From: a virus
Length of the DNA stretch: 38,772 bases
Direction: 5' to 3' (one strand)
IMG/VR virus record: IMGVR_UViG_3300025000_000234
Coordinates: 1 to 38,772 of that record
Shown here: piece by piece, positions 30,878-37,759 of the stretch
Layout: each line of letters starts with the position of its first letter
Numbering within the stretch: position 1 is the first letter of the stretch
Made by a program: the position numbers and the translations under genes
Notes under the pieces: model-generated
What the model saw: the letters and a program-made list of their open reading frames with translations, nothing else
Databases searched by the model: none
Told to the model about the DNA's origin: nothing

Positions 30878-31161
30878 TGGGTCGCCTCCGCAATTGCAGC
30901 CTTGAGCCCACGAATCTCTCGCACCACATCGGTGAGCGTCATCGAGCCTTCAAGCCCAGCGACGTGGTGGTCGACGGCGCGGTGCAGCGCGGACTCCAGC
31001 GAACCGAAGTATCCGACCGCGCGCCACACCTCTTCCCCGGCGCGAACCGAAGGCTTGCCAGAAACGCTGGTCTCGCCGATGGTGTGTAGACGCTGCAGGA
31101 TAAACTCAGCCTTGCCCGGGCTGGTCTCGACCCGCAGGTCCTTGGTGAGCGTCAGTATCAC
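30871..31161 (-). CDS. Hypothetical protein
   Basis: 96 residues, MILTLTKDLRVETSPGKAEF, with GKPSVRAGEEVWRAVGYFGS and LESALHRAVDHHVAGLE, ending in a helix IRGLKAAIAEATQC. The pattern of a short strand followed by a Y-F-x-x-L-E-x-A-L/H helix is common in small phage proteins of unknown role. Coupled upstream by ATGA and downstream by overlap. Confidence 0.7.
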   Translation of the reverse strand: MILTLTKDLRVETSPGKAEFILQRLHTIGETSVSGKPSVRAGEEVWRAVGYFGSLESALHRAVDHHVAGLEGSMTLTDVVREIRGLKAAIAEATQC

Positions 31162-31418
31162 TTCGCCCTCCGAATCTTCGTAACGACGCCGCTTGAATCC
31201 GTGGCAGCGGCAACCGCGCGCTCGACGTCCTCGTCTCCGAGGTCCGCAACCATCGAGGCGATTTCATCGTCGATCGTGTCGATCGCTTCCTTCTCCTCGG
31301 TCATGACGCGCTTGCGCTCGGACTTGTGCCAGGCGCGGAGCTGGAGCTTCTGCACGAGCTGAGCGAACCGATCGGCACGCTCTTCGTCGGTGAGGTGGAA
31401 TAGTCGCATTTGTGCCAT
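31158..31418 (-). CDS. Hypothetical helical protein
   Basis: 86 residues from ATG 31418, MAQMRLFHLTDEERADRFAQ, almost entirely helical and strongly charged (HKSERKRVMTEEKEAIDTID). Probably a coiled-coil. Not recognised. Confidence 0.65.
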   Translation of the reverse strand: MAQMRLFHLTDEERADRFAQLVQKLQLRAWHKSERKRVMTEEKEAIDTIDDEIASMVADLGDEDVERAVAAATDSSGVVTKIRRAK

Positions 31419-31429
31419 CTAGATAAGCC

Positions 31430-31597
31430 TCATGCATGGTCGAGAATGCGGAAAATGCTGAACTCGGTGAGCGTCGCGAGCAGGGCGCCGTCGCTCACTC
31501 GGCGCATCTCCGAACCGACCGGGCACTGACGCAGCCTGGAGAACCCGTCGCGGCCGCAGATCGCGAGGCGCTTGCCTTCGTGGACGATGATGTACAT
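31430..31597 (-). CDS. Small hypothetical protein
   Basis: 55 residues; ATG 31597 overlaps the upstream stop (ATGA). It reads MYIIVHEGKRLAICGRDGFS, then RLRQCPVGSEMRRVSDGALL and TLTEFSIFRILDHA, a compact beta-type sequence. Not recognised. Confidence 0.6.
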   Translation of the reverse strand: MYIIVHEGKRLAICGRDGFSRLRQCPVGSEMRRVSDGALLATLTEFSIFRILDHA

Positions 31598-32163
31598 CAG
31601 CCTTCCTCCCTGGCAAGCTCGTGGCGAAGCGATGCCAGCGCCATCTCGACGTCCGCCAGCTTCTCGGAGAGGGACTTGCGTTCTTCGGCATCGATGGACC
31701 CATCGAGCATGGCAGTGCGCCACTCGGCGGCAACGTCGCCAACCTCCGCGTGCAGGTCGTCCATTAGGTCACGCAGCGAGCGAGACCGGTCCGTGATGTG
31801 CGAGGCGTACTGAACATGGGACAGGGCCGCCGTCAGCGTTGCCAAGGCCACGTCACGTCCCCTGCGGCTGGACTCGGCCATGGTCAGCAATCGCCCAAGC
31901 GGCACGGTGCGCGGGTGGTCAGCGTCACTCCACCAGGTGGCGAGGTTGCGCGACACGCCAGCAGCGTCAGCAGCTGCACGCTGGCTCATTCCAGCTGCGC
32001 CCAGGGCGATCGCAAACGCCCTCGACGCAACGCCTTTGCACTGGGCTACCGCGTAGTCAGACGCACGCCTCGGCTTGGCCACTGACGGGCCTGGCGCCTG
32101 GGTCGTATCCTTTCCAGCATGGTTGGCGTTGCATTCATCCCGAATCGTTGCTACGTTCTGCAT
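31597..32163 (-). CDS. HTH regulator-like protein
   Basis: 188 residues from ATG 32163, preceded by GGAGG nine bases upstream. Residues 45-95 contain a Cro/CII-like HTH: ASRAFAIALGAAGMSQRAAA, then DAAGVSRNLATWWSDADHPR, followed by VPLGRLLTMAE. The C-terminal 90 residues are helical (LRDLMDDLHAEVGDVAAEWR and KSLSEKLADVEMALASLRHE). It is likely a DNA-binding regulator of early leftward genes. The N-terminal 40 residues are disordered. Confidence 0.75.
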   Translation of the reverse strand: MQNVATIRDECNANHAGKDTTQAPGPSVAKPRRASDYAVAQCKGVASRAFAIALGAAGMSQRAAADAAGVSRNLATWWSDADHPRTVPLGRLLTMAESSRRGRDVALATLTAALSHVQYASHITDRSRSLRDLMDDLHAEVGDVAAEWRTAMLDGSIDAEERKSLSEKLADVEMALASLRHELAREEG

Positions 32164-32180
32164 TGCAATCAACCTCCGTG

Positions 32181-32205
32181 TGTGCCCGGGTACCAGCCGG
32201 GCACA
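32181..32205. other. Perfect intercistronic hairpin
   Basis: The inverted repeat TGTGCCCGG/CCGGGCACA has a 7-base loop and lies between two leftward genes, just upstream of the ribosome site of the HTH gene. No T-run follows on minus; a short T-rich run (TTCGTTTTG) follows on plus. It may be an attenuator, a processing site or a weak rightward terminator. Confidence 0.55.
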
Positions 32206-32214
32206 TTCGTTTTG

Positions 32215-32586
32215 TCAGGCGACCTCGGTCGGCGTGATCCAGAGCCTCGCTGGTCCGAAGTCGAAGCCTCGATCCGATGCGAAGGTTGCGAACTCCGCCC
32301 ATGTCTTTTCGGCGTGCGCGATGCTCGACTTGAACGGCTCCGACGACTCGATCTCATCGAGAGGCATGGCCGTCTCGAGGAAGTCAGGGCACCCCAGCGC
32401 GTAGAACCCTACAAGGAAGCGCCCGTCCTCGTAGGGGAACTCAACACATTCGGCCTGCCCCCATCCTCGATTCTTGCCCGACTTTCGCCACGCCTCGGAG
32501 AGGTCTTCCATCTTCTCCCATGCGGCTTCGGGGTCGGCATCCGCGTACTCAACCCCAACCAACAACGCCAACGTCATCTGTCCCAT
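32215..32586 (-). CDS. Hypothetical acidic protein
   Basis: 123 residues, MGQMTLALLVGVEYADADPE, with a good ribosome site (GAGGGAGGAACACG before ATG). It contains GFYALGCPDFLETAMPLDEI and AHAEKTWAEFATFASDRGFD, ending RLWITPTEVA. The alternating strand/helix pattern suggests a compact globular protein; family not recognised. Confidence 0.7.
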   Translation of the reverse strand: MGQMTLALLVGVEYADADPEAAWEKMEDLSEAWRKSGKNRGWGQAECVEFPYEDGRFLVGFYALGCPDFLETAMPLDEIESSEPFKSSIAHAEKTWAEFATFASDRGFDFGPARLWITPTEVA

Positions 32587-32598
32587 CGTGTTCCTCCC

Positions 32599-32766
32599 TC
32601 AGTTCTCGCGGCCAGCCAGCGGCCTACGCAGCTCCCACTGCACCAGAGTCATCGCGAGCACCAAGCCCCACCGAGTGACCGGGATGCGGCCGTGGTAGAG
32701 GATGTTCTGCGACATCACGAGCACGACCTCAGCGTGGGTGGGCAGGTGGCGATCGGTGGCGAGCAT
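32599..32766 (-). CDS. Small hypothetical protein
   Basis: 55 residues from ATG 32766 with GGAGG ten bases upstream. Sequence starts MLATDRHLPTHAEVVLVMSQ and ends in TLVQWELRRPLAGREN. It fits between the noncoding stretch on its right and the gene at 32586, twelve bases apart. Not recognised. Confidence 0.6.
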   Translation of the reverse strand: MLATDRHLPTHAEVVLVMSQNILYHGRIPVTRWGLVLAMTLVQWELRRPLAGREN

Positions 32767-32849
32767 TCAGACGTGTCCTCCGAATGCCGTCTCTCCGGCT
32801 GTCACGCCTGGTCTGTTGCCCCGGCGTTCGGGATTCTCTGTAGAGCCTG

Positions 32850-32988
32850 CGGGGTGCCCAGGAGTCGAACCTGGCTTGCTCCGCCGTCGGCACTGACTCC
32901 CTGGGGTCAGAGAGCCGAGCAGCATGCTGTGAGCCTCCCGTCCGGTGTCTTGCGGCAACGCCCATGTTCCACCGGGTGGTTGCACCCC
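32850..32988 (-). ncRNA. tRNA-like element: perfect T-arm and acceptor, enlarged middle
   Basis: On the minus strand the 3' end reads CCAGG-TTCGACT-CCTGG followed directly by GCACCCC: a canonical 5-bp T-stem, a T-loop with all invariant bases (TTC, purine, A) and a 7-base acceptor strand plus discriminator G. A perfectly complementary GGGGTGC lies at 32988-32982, 138 bases upstream. The middle is too long and has no normal D-arm or anticodon arm; it has its own hairpins (TCGGC/GCCGA around 32885-32915). It may be a degenerate tRNA, a tRNA mimic, or a tRNA 3'-end copy of the type found in attP. Confidence 0.45.
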
Positions 32989-33019
32989 TACCGTGCTTCC
33001 CAGGCAACATTGGGCGGTG

Positions 33020-33106
33020 TCAGCCGTCGTCCTGGGCCCGTCGTTCAGTCTGGCCGACGGGAAGCGCGTAGGGTCTACACGCGTCGCGGGCTGTGCTGTG
33101 CGACAC
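33020..33106 (-). CDS. Possible 28-residue leader peptide
   Basis: GTG 33106 is preceded at six bases by GGAGGTGATC (33117-33108), a perfect complement of the 16S rRNA end and the strongest ribosome site in the window. The peptide is (V)SHSTARDACRPYALPVGQT, then ERRAQDDG. No family; could be a leader peptide or only a chance match. Confidence 0.3.
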   Translation of the reverse strand: MSHSTARDACRPYALPVGQTERRAQDDG

Positions 33107-33181
33107 TGATCACCTCCGTTCTGGTAGATTGTGGATGGCATCGTTGTTTCGCGGTTGATCTCATCGGCCGTGTGGCCGGCA

Positions 33182-33215
33182 CCTCGAAAGCCCCGGGCCT
33201 GGTGGCTGCGGGGCT
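33182..33215 (-). terminator. Candidate hairpin terminator
   Basis: On minus the stem AGCCCCG/CGGGGCT with a 13-base loop is followed by TTTCG, twenty bases after the stop of the gene at 33235. The T-run is short, so termination would be weak. It closes the block of small genes before the noncoding stretch. Confidence 0.45.
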
Positions 33216-33234
33216 GGTACGGACGCTGGGGAGG

Positions 33235-33474
33235 TTAGGGAGGACTCTTTCTCATCTCCGCATGCGCGGGGCAGTAGTCACGGTCGGGGCCCACGTTCGT
33301 TGCGCATCGCGAGCACATCGGGCGGTCGCAAGTCTGGCCCTCCTTTGGCCCGCGCAACGGCCAGTCACACAGCAGGGTTGCGACTCGGCCGCACTTGCAT
33401 CGCGTCTTGGGACCTCGACTGCACGCGATACCAATCACGGAACCATCAGCGGACTTGAATGGGACACAGGGCAT
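33235..33474 (-). CDS. Small Cys-rich zinc-binding protein
   Basis: 79 residues; its ATG follows the upstream TAG without a gap. It contains CKCGRVATLLCDWPLRGPKE, then CDRPMCSRCATNVGPDRDYC with PAHAEMRKSPP, i.e. a C-x-C, a C, C-x-x-x-x-C-x-x-C and a C-x-x-H: the ligand pattern of a small treble-clef/zinc finger also seen in phage 'host nuclease inhibitor'-sized proteins. Function unknown. Confidence 0.75.
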   Translation of the reverse strand: MPCVPFKSADGSVIGIACSRGPKTRCKCGRVATLLCDWPLRGPKEGQTCDRPMCSRCATNVGPDRDYCPAHAEMRKSPP

Positions 33475-33660
33475 CTACTTGTCCTCCGCGCACACGATCG
33501 ACCAGCCGCACGACTGGACGGGGTTCGGATCACACGCGGCCTTGCAGTCGCTGGCGCGGTAGGTGCCAACAACCACTGCCGCAACGGCAGCCACTACGAC
33601 GATAAGCACCACGCCGATGAGTCCGGGCCCAACGTCAAACTGGGTATCCCGAAGATGCAT
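33475..33660 (-). CDS. Small single-pass membrane protein with Cys-rich tail
   Basis: 61 residues: MHLRDTQFDVGPGLIGVVLI then VVVAAVAAVVVGTYRASDCK. Residues 13-32 form one hydrophobic helix, and the outer tail has four Cys (CKAACDPNPVQSCGWSIVC), suggesting disulfides on the outside. Candidates are a superinfection-exclusion or envelope protein. ATG follows the previous stop directly. Confidence 0.6.
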   Translation of the reverse strand: MHLRDTQFDVGPGLIGVVLIVVVAAVAAVVVGTYRASDCKAACDPNPVQSCGWSIVCAEDK

Positions 33661-33771
33661 CTACACAGCCCTCCGAAGCCAGAACAGGCGCCCCACAAGG
33701 CGGCACCAATCGCCTCGAGCGTCGAGAAAGACCGGGTGGCGGTAGCCCTTGGGCATGAGGCGGAGTCGCAT
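33661..33771 (-). CDS. Tiny basic protein
   Basis: 36 residues, MRLRLMPKGYRHPVFLDARG, then DWCRLVGRLFWLRRAV. It fills exactly the space between its neighbours: TGA of the upstream gene directly before its ATG and its TAG directly before the next ATG. This tight packing supports translation; function unknown. Confidence 0.5.
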   Translation of the reverse strand: MRLRLMPKGYRHPVFLDARGDWCRLVGRLFWLRRAV

Positions 33772-34101
33772 TCAGGCACCTACCGATCGGATTGGTCTGT
33801 CCAGCCATGCCAACAGGTCATCGGTTTTCACGGTGTACCGGCTTCCAGGCTTCCGTTCGCCAGCCTCAAGCGGTCCTGGTCCCCACGCGTCAGAGAGGAT
33901 CTGGCCCACGGTACGACCGGAGGTTGCGGACTCGACGGCGAGCACGCGCTGTGCGCGACGCTGGAAGCGCTCGATGGTGCCGCGCGCTACCGGGTTGCCC
34001 ACTTCATCGAGGTCCAGTTCCGCGAACCAACTGAGCATCGCCGAGATGTTCATGCACAGCTCGCCCTCGACCTCGAAGATTTTCTCTGGTTCGGATGGCA
34101 T
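33772..34101 (-). CDS. Hypothetical protein, possibly DNA-binding
   Basis: 109 residues, MPSEPEKIFEVEGELCMNIS. The middle is an Arg-rich helix (TIERFQRRAQRVLAVESATS), and the C-terminus GSRYTVKTDDLLAWLDRP resembles the end of helix-turn-helix/excisionase-type domains (basic strand then D-L-x-x-W-L). The assignment is weak. Confidence 0.6.
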   Translation of the reverse strand: MPSEPEKIFEVEGELCMNISAMLSWFAELDLDEVGNPVARGTIERFQRRAQRVLAVESATSGRTVGQILSDAWGPGPLEAGERKPGSRYTVKTDDLLAWLDRPIRSVGA

Positions 34102-34104
34102 GGT

Positions 34105-35622
34105 TCAGCCTTCTGTTCCTGCACTGGCCGCAACGACAGCCTTGGCAGCCTCAAGAATCGACTTGCCATCGACCACCGCCGACAAGAGAGCGCGCCCGTA
34201 GAAGAGCGCAAACTGCTCGACCATGTCGCCGTTTCGATCCATACGAAGCAGTCCTTGCCCTCGGTTGTCCAATGGGTGAACGGCGTGCCACGAGCCGACC
34301 AACGCAAGAACAACCTGCACGAGTCCCATATCGTTCTGAGCGTCGAGAATCCCTTGAATGGCTGGGTGCGACTTGTTGACGAGAACGGACCCGCCGAGTT
34401 CGTAGTGCCCGATGCGCTCGTCGTTGGGCCATTCGATCAGTTCGATGCGAACGTTCCCGCGAAGTCCCTTCGTGAACGTGTGACCGGGCTGCGTCTGTTT
34501 TGCATTCTTGTGCTTGGCACCGTCTCCAGTGGGCCGCTTGGTCCCGTGTGTGCTGCCCTTGTCTCGCTTTGCCTTGGTGTTCGGCGGGGCAAGTACATTG
34601 TTCACGAACGACTCAGCCCGATTCAGGAGCGCTGCCGATTCGAGTTGCTGCGTCCTGCATTCAGCCCGTTCAAGAACCGACTTGCAAGCGTCGAACACAG
34701 CTCCGTACAACGCGTTCTCGTCCTTGGCGACACCGTCCTTGTTCTTGTTCAGCGTCCACTCTCGACTGAGCCTCACGGAACCAGAAATGCGGCGGACGCC
34801 ATACGGGGCACAACCTCGACTCGACGCCGCTTGGATGACGCGGAACCCGTGAAAGTAGGTGATGCCTGGCCGTTCGTTGGGAACGCCGTCTGCGACGATG
34901 CCAACGCAGACTTGAGCGCGCTTGCCGTTGACATCGATCGTTTCGTTGACGTACCCCGGCTCGAGTTCCGGTCTGTGCCACTGCGTCAGAGGGGTTGGGA
35001 GCTGCCCACGCCTTCCGTTGACCAACACGATCTGCTTGCCATCGTTGATCGCTGGTGTGTAGATGTACCCGAGCAATTCGAGCAACTTGTCCCACTCTTT
35101 GCCTTCCGGAACGCGGCGAATCACCGGTTTGACCATAACGTGCGTTCCGATGTCTCCAGGCGCCGACGGCTTGTCTGGCCGGAGAATGTCCGAAGCCTTG
35201 ACGGTCCAAGAACTGGACTTGCACAAGTCTGCCCATCTGAGGTTGAGGCGTCTGACCACACCCCCATGTACGCTCTTGACAGATGCGCAAGAATCGACGC
35301 CGCCGAGCCAAAGCATCGCATCCTTTGCGCCAATACCGTAACGGCCGAGAATGTTCCGCTTCTTATCGTGCGGCTCATGGCTGCCGAAGCGCACAAGCGG
35401 CACGAGAGACTTGCACCCTTCGCCGTTGTCGGACACGAGGATGTGTTGCGCTCCGTCCTTGCGAGGCTTCCCAAATTCGATCGTGACCGTCGTTGCGCCA
35501 GCGTCGAGAGAATTGTCAATCATCTCGCACAGTGCCTTGCTGTAGGTGAGACTTTGCGTCGCAAGGCTCTGAATCAGATGGGTGCTAGGACTGATATCAA
35601 GCGTTTCCAACTCGTCGCTCAT
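34105..35622 (-). CDS. GHKL-family ATPase (MutL/Hsp90/MORC-like)
   Basis: 505 residues from ATG 35622 (MSDELETLDISPSTHLIQSL). The Bergerat ATP-binding fold motifs are clear: N box ALCEMIDNSLDAGATTVTIE (Glu33, Asp36, Asn37), G1 ILVSDNGEGC (65-67), G2 GRYGIGAKDAMLWLGG (93-100). An S5-like transducer follows with HVMVKPVIRRVPEGKEWDKL and IDVNGKRAQVCVGIVADGVP. The C-terminal 170 residues contain a basic linker and a helical end (ILEAAKAVVAASAGTEG). It overlaps the ParB-like gene by 26 bases, so the two are co-expressed. Possible roles: DNA repair, chromatin-like DNA clamp or defence/counter-defence. Confidence 0.88.
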   Translation of the reverse strand: MSDELETLDISPSTHLIQSLATQSLTYSKALCEMIDNSLDAGATTVTIEFGKPRKDGAQHILVSDNGEGCKSLVPLVRFGSHEPHDKKRNILGRYGIGAKDAMLWLGGVDSCASVKSVHGGVVRRLNLRWADLCKSSSWTVKASDILRPDKPSAPGDIGTHVMVKPVIRRVPEGKEWDKLLELLGYIYTPAINDGKQIVLVNGRRGQLPTPLTQWHRPELEPGYVNETIDVNGKRAQVCVGIVADGVPNERPGITYFHGFRVIQAASSRGCAPYGVRRISGSVRLSREWTLNKNKDGVAKDENALYGAVFDACKSVLERAECRTQQLESAALLNRAESFVNNVLAPPNTKAKRDKGSTHGTKRPTGDGAKHKNAKQTQPGHTFTKGLRGNVRIELIEWPNDERIGHYELGGSVLVNKSHPAIQGILDAQNDMGLVQVVLALVGSWHAVHPLDNRGQGLLRMDRNGDMVEQFALFYGRALLSAVVDGKSILEAAKAVVAASAGTEG

Positions 35623-36433
35623 TGCACATGTTCTCCAATCGTGTGGCCCATCCGCCAACCATTGCTTCCAGTTCATCAAGTTGCGACAGCGGGAAGTCGG
35701 CCAGCGTCTTTCGAATGCAGTCGTCGACTTCCCAGATCAGCCGCATCGACTTTGCGATGTCGGTTTCCTCTTCGTCCTCTTCGTCATCGGCAGGGGGCTC
35801 TTCGATGACTTCCTCATCGTCTTCCACCAGCGCCAGCTTGGGGCGCTTCTCGCTGGCAGGCTCGGTCGCTTCGACCGGCTCTGTCTCCGGCTCCGCTTCG
35901 CTCGGCTCCGGTGCAGGCTTGCGCGACTTGGGCTTGCGCTTGGCGGGGTATTCCCGCCCGTCGCTCGTGGTGCGGGTGGGCTCCGTTGGGCATTGCGGAA
36001 GTTCCGCAATGATTGACTTGCGCACTGATGCGACGGTCTTGTCCGACACGCCGCACTGCGTAGCAATCCAGCGGTCGGAACGGTGGGACCATTCCTCATC
36101 GGTCAACAGGACAGTGACCGCGCGGCGCATGTCAGCCCGTGTGCGCTTGAGTCCGTGCGCCGCGTTGGCCCCTACCGAAAACAGGATAGCGTCACGACGA
36201 GTCCCCTGCCGGACGTCCACCTGTATCGACTTCTTGCCGACGGACACCGCAGCATCAACACGATGGAAGCCATCAGCAAGCCAATGGTCCGTCCCATCGT
36301 GGAAGACGACGACGGGTGGGAACGTCGCATTGCCGCGCATCGCCTCCGCGTACTCCGCGACTGTTTCTTCGTCGCGTGACTCGCGTGTTTGCGTTCCGCC
36401 GTCGAGGCGAATCTTCGCAATGGACAGTTGCAT
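35597..36433 (-). CDS. ParB/Srx-like protein
   Basis: 278 residues from ATG 36433. The N-terminal ParB/sulfiredoxin-like fold is visible: IAKIRLDGGTQTRESRDEET, YAEAMRGNATFPPVVVFHDG, HWLADGFHRVDAAVSVGKKS (the G-x-H-R motif). The HTH region follows, KRTRADMRRAVTVLLTDEEW then WIATQCGVSDKTVASVRKSI. Residues 165-245 are a low-complexity acidic/Lys/Pro linker, and the C-terminus is a helix (SQLDELEAMVGGWATRLENM). It sits in operon with the XRE regulator and the GHKL ATPase. It may bind phage DNA, segregate it or act as a nuclease/CTPase-type factor. Confidence 0.85.
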   Translation of the reverse strand: MQLSIAKIRLDGGTQTRESRDEETVAEYAEAMRGNATFPPVVVFHDGTDHWLADGFHRVDAAVSVGKKSIQVDVRQGTRRDAILFSVGANAAHGLKRTRADMRRAVTVLLTDEEWSHRSDRWIATQCGVSDKTVASVRKSIIAELPQCPTEPTRTTSDGREYPAKRKPKSRKPAPEPSEAEPETEPVEATEPASEKRPKLALVEDDEEVIEEPPADDEEDEEETDIAKSMRLIWEVDDCIRKTLADFPLSQLDELEAMVGGWATRLENMCNERRVGNA

Positions 36434-36434
36434 C

Positions 36435-36743
36435 TCAGCCCTCCGTCCCGCTCTTCGCCTTCTCGCAGTCGCACCGGTGGAAGGTGCCCGTGTCGTCGGG
36501 TTTGGCAGCCACCGCAATCTGATCGATGCGCGCCTGCTCTTCCTCGGTCCGCCACCACTCGCGAGGGATGCTCAGGACCAAGGCGAGAATGTCGCGCTGT
36601 TCCGTGTCCGGTCGACTATCCCCGCTCAGCCAAGCGGACACCGACGGTTGTTTCACCCCAACCAAATCGGCCAAACCGCCCTGCGACAACTCGAGGGCCC
36701 TCATATGGTCTTGCAAAGCCTCTCGGCCCTTCGTGTTCACCAT
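36435..36743 (-). CDS. XRE-family regulator (Cro-like)
   Basis: 102 residues starting MVNTKGREALQDHMRALELS; HTH QGGLADLVGVKQPSVSAWLS (residues 21-40). It is the first gene of the leftward early operon, and its start codon lies about five bases from the operator/promoter at 36749-36779, so the mRNA would be leaderless or nearly so. Divergent from the repressor gene, it takes the Cro position. A short C-terminal Cys pair (CDCEK) is present. Confidence 0.85.
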   Translation of the reverse strand: MVNTKGREALQDHMRALELSQGGLADLVGVKQPSVSAWLSGDSRPDTEQRDILALVLSIPREWWRTEEEQARIDQIAVAAKPDDTGTFHRCDCEKAKSGTEG

Positions 36744-36748
36744 GGCCC

Positions 36749-36779
36749 ATAGGTATAGGGATAGCTATGCCAGAGTCAA
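36749..36779 (-). promoter_or_regulatory. Leftward early promoter with operator
   Basis: On minus: TTGACT (36779-36774), 16 bases, TATACC (36757-36752). The spacer and -10 box are covered by the 20-base site ATAGGTATAGGGATAGCTAT (plus, 36749-36768), made of three ATAG tetramers at 6-base spacing and a CTAT. A site of the same build is at 38539-38558. Confidence 0.65.
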
Positions 36780-36838
36780 GAGCAAATCGTGTCTCGAACA
36801 TAACCTTCCCTATCGGCACTCGTTCTACCATCAGGTCC

Positions 36839-37375
36839 ATGGCGGACTTGGCGCATGACGAAAACGAGCGGCTCCGGGATGCGATGCGCTTGGCGAAGGA
36901 CGAGTTGTTCGGCGGAAACGTCACCAGCATGGCCAAGGCTATCGGCCGGTCGCAGCCGTCGATTTCGGACTTCCTGAACGGCGTGGGCGGCGCGAGCCTC
37001 GAGACCGCCCGCCGGTTCGCCAAGGTGACGGGGCAGCCGCTCTGGAAGATTCTCGGCGCTGAGACCTCGACGGTGCCAACGCGCCCAGTTCGAGACAGTC
37101 TTCACTTCCTTCCAGACACGATTCACCTCGACGAGTCCGAGCGTGCACACGTGGTCGCCGCGATGACGCGCGGAGTCTCCGAGGGCACCGTACTGGATGT
37201 GGTGTCGACGCTCGCGAGCGGAGCGGAGCGGCCTACGCCAGAGGAGCTCTACCAGATGCTTCGAGGGACGCAGCAGCTCAAGCGCGGCGCGGCAGTTGGC
37301 GCCACCATGGAAGAGGAAACGCTTCCGTCTGTTGAATCGGTCAAGCGTGGCCCAAAGCGGAAGGGGGCTCGATGA
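36839..37375 (+). CDS. Phage repressor with N-terminal HTH (CI/ImmR-like)
   Basis: 178 residues from ATG 36839 (MADLAHDENERLRDAMRLAK); an in-frame ATG at 36767 would add 24 residues but lies in the operator. The HTH is NVTSMAKAIGRSQPSISDFL with NGVGGASLETARRFAKVTGQ. The C-terminal half (HLDESERAHVVAAMTRGVSE, TLDVVSTLA-like) is helical and has no LexA-type Ser/Lys protease, so inactivation by the nearby ImmA-like protease, not by self-cleavage, is likely. It is the main rightward gene of the switch. The stop overlaps the next start (ATGA). Confidence 0.8.
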   Translation: MADLAHDENERLRDAMRLAKDELFGGNVTSMAKAIGRSQPSISDFLNGVGGASLETARRFAKVTGQPLWKILGAETSTVPTRPVRDSLHFLPDTIHLDESERAHVVAAMTRGVSEGTVLDVVSTLASGAERPTPEELYQMLRGTQQLKRGAAVGATMEEETLPSVESVKRGPKRKGAR

Positions 37376-37757
37376 CAGGCGAGGAGACGGACCTGTTCGT
37401 GGATCGCTCCGTTCGCGTGACAACCCATCGCATCGTGATCAACAGCACCACTTATGCGCTGGCCAACGTGACGAGCGTGTCATCGTACGTCCAGCCAAGG
37501 CCACTCCTCATCGTTCTTTGGTCTGCTGCTGGCGCTCGCCGCCGGCTCTTGCATCTTGGTCGATTGCTCAAGCAGCCGGGTTATCGGATTCGTCGAGCTG
37601 TTCGTTGCGGTATTTTTGGTCGCGATGTACGTGAAGTGGCCCAGGTCGTACTGGGTTCGTATAGGCACAGCCGGCGCTGAGACCAATGCCGTGTCTGGAC
37701 CGAGGGAATGGGTAGGGCGTCGTTCTGGCCATCAACACGGCCATCACCAGAAGGTGA
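37372..37757 (+). pseudogene. DUF6232-like membrane protein with two frameshifts
   Basis: The N-terminus (MTGEETDLFVDRSVRVTTHR, then IVINSTTYALANVTSV) is in frame with ATG 37372. The hydrophobic helix pair FFGLLLALAAGSCILV and IGFVELFVAVFLVAMYVKWP, followed by RSYWVRIGTAGAETNAVSG, continues only in the next frame. The conserved end VVLAINTAITRR continues in the third frame and stops at 37757. Together the pieces give a full DUF6232-like order. Two +1 shifts, near 37490-37515 and near 37716, are needed. Either the gene is decayed or two sequencing errors are present. The stop is two bases from the convergent ImmA-like gene. Confidence 0.65.
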
Positions 37758-37759
37758 GG

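Larger units (their letters stand above)
32767..33234. other. Stretch of about 470 bases without a clear gene
   Basis: Open frames here have the composition of translated structured RNA (many Pro, Arg, Gly, no family likeness). The stretch contains a tRNA-like element (32850-32988), a short frame with a perfect ribosome site (33020-33106) and a hairpin terminator candidate (33182-33215). Confidence 0.6.

Noticed and set aside
28936-30900. attP beside the integrase
   Set aside because: No direct or inverted arm repeats and no tRNA 3' match were found within the flanking genes.
32850-32988. An ordinary tRNA gene
   Set aside because: No D-arm or 7-base anticodon loop can be placed and the span is 138 bases; kept only as a tRNA-like element.
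32119-35808. A plus-strand open frame of about 1,230 codons
   Set aside because: It runs antisense through at least nine genes with clear motifs or ribosome sites (GHKL ATPase, zinc protein, HTH gene) and resembles no protein; it is a GC-rich shadow frame.
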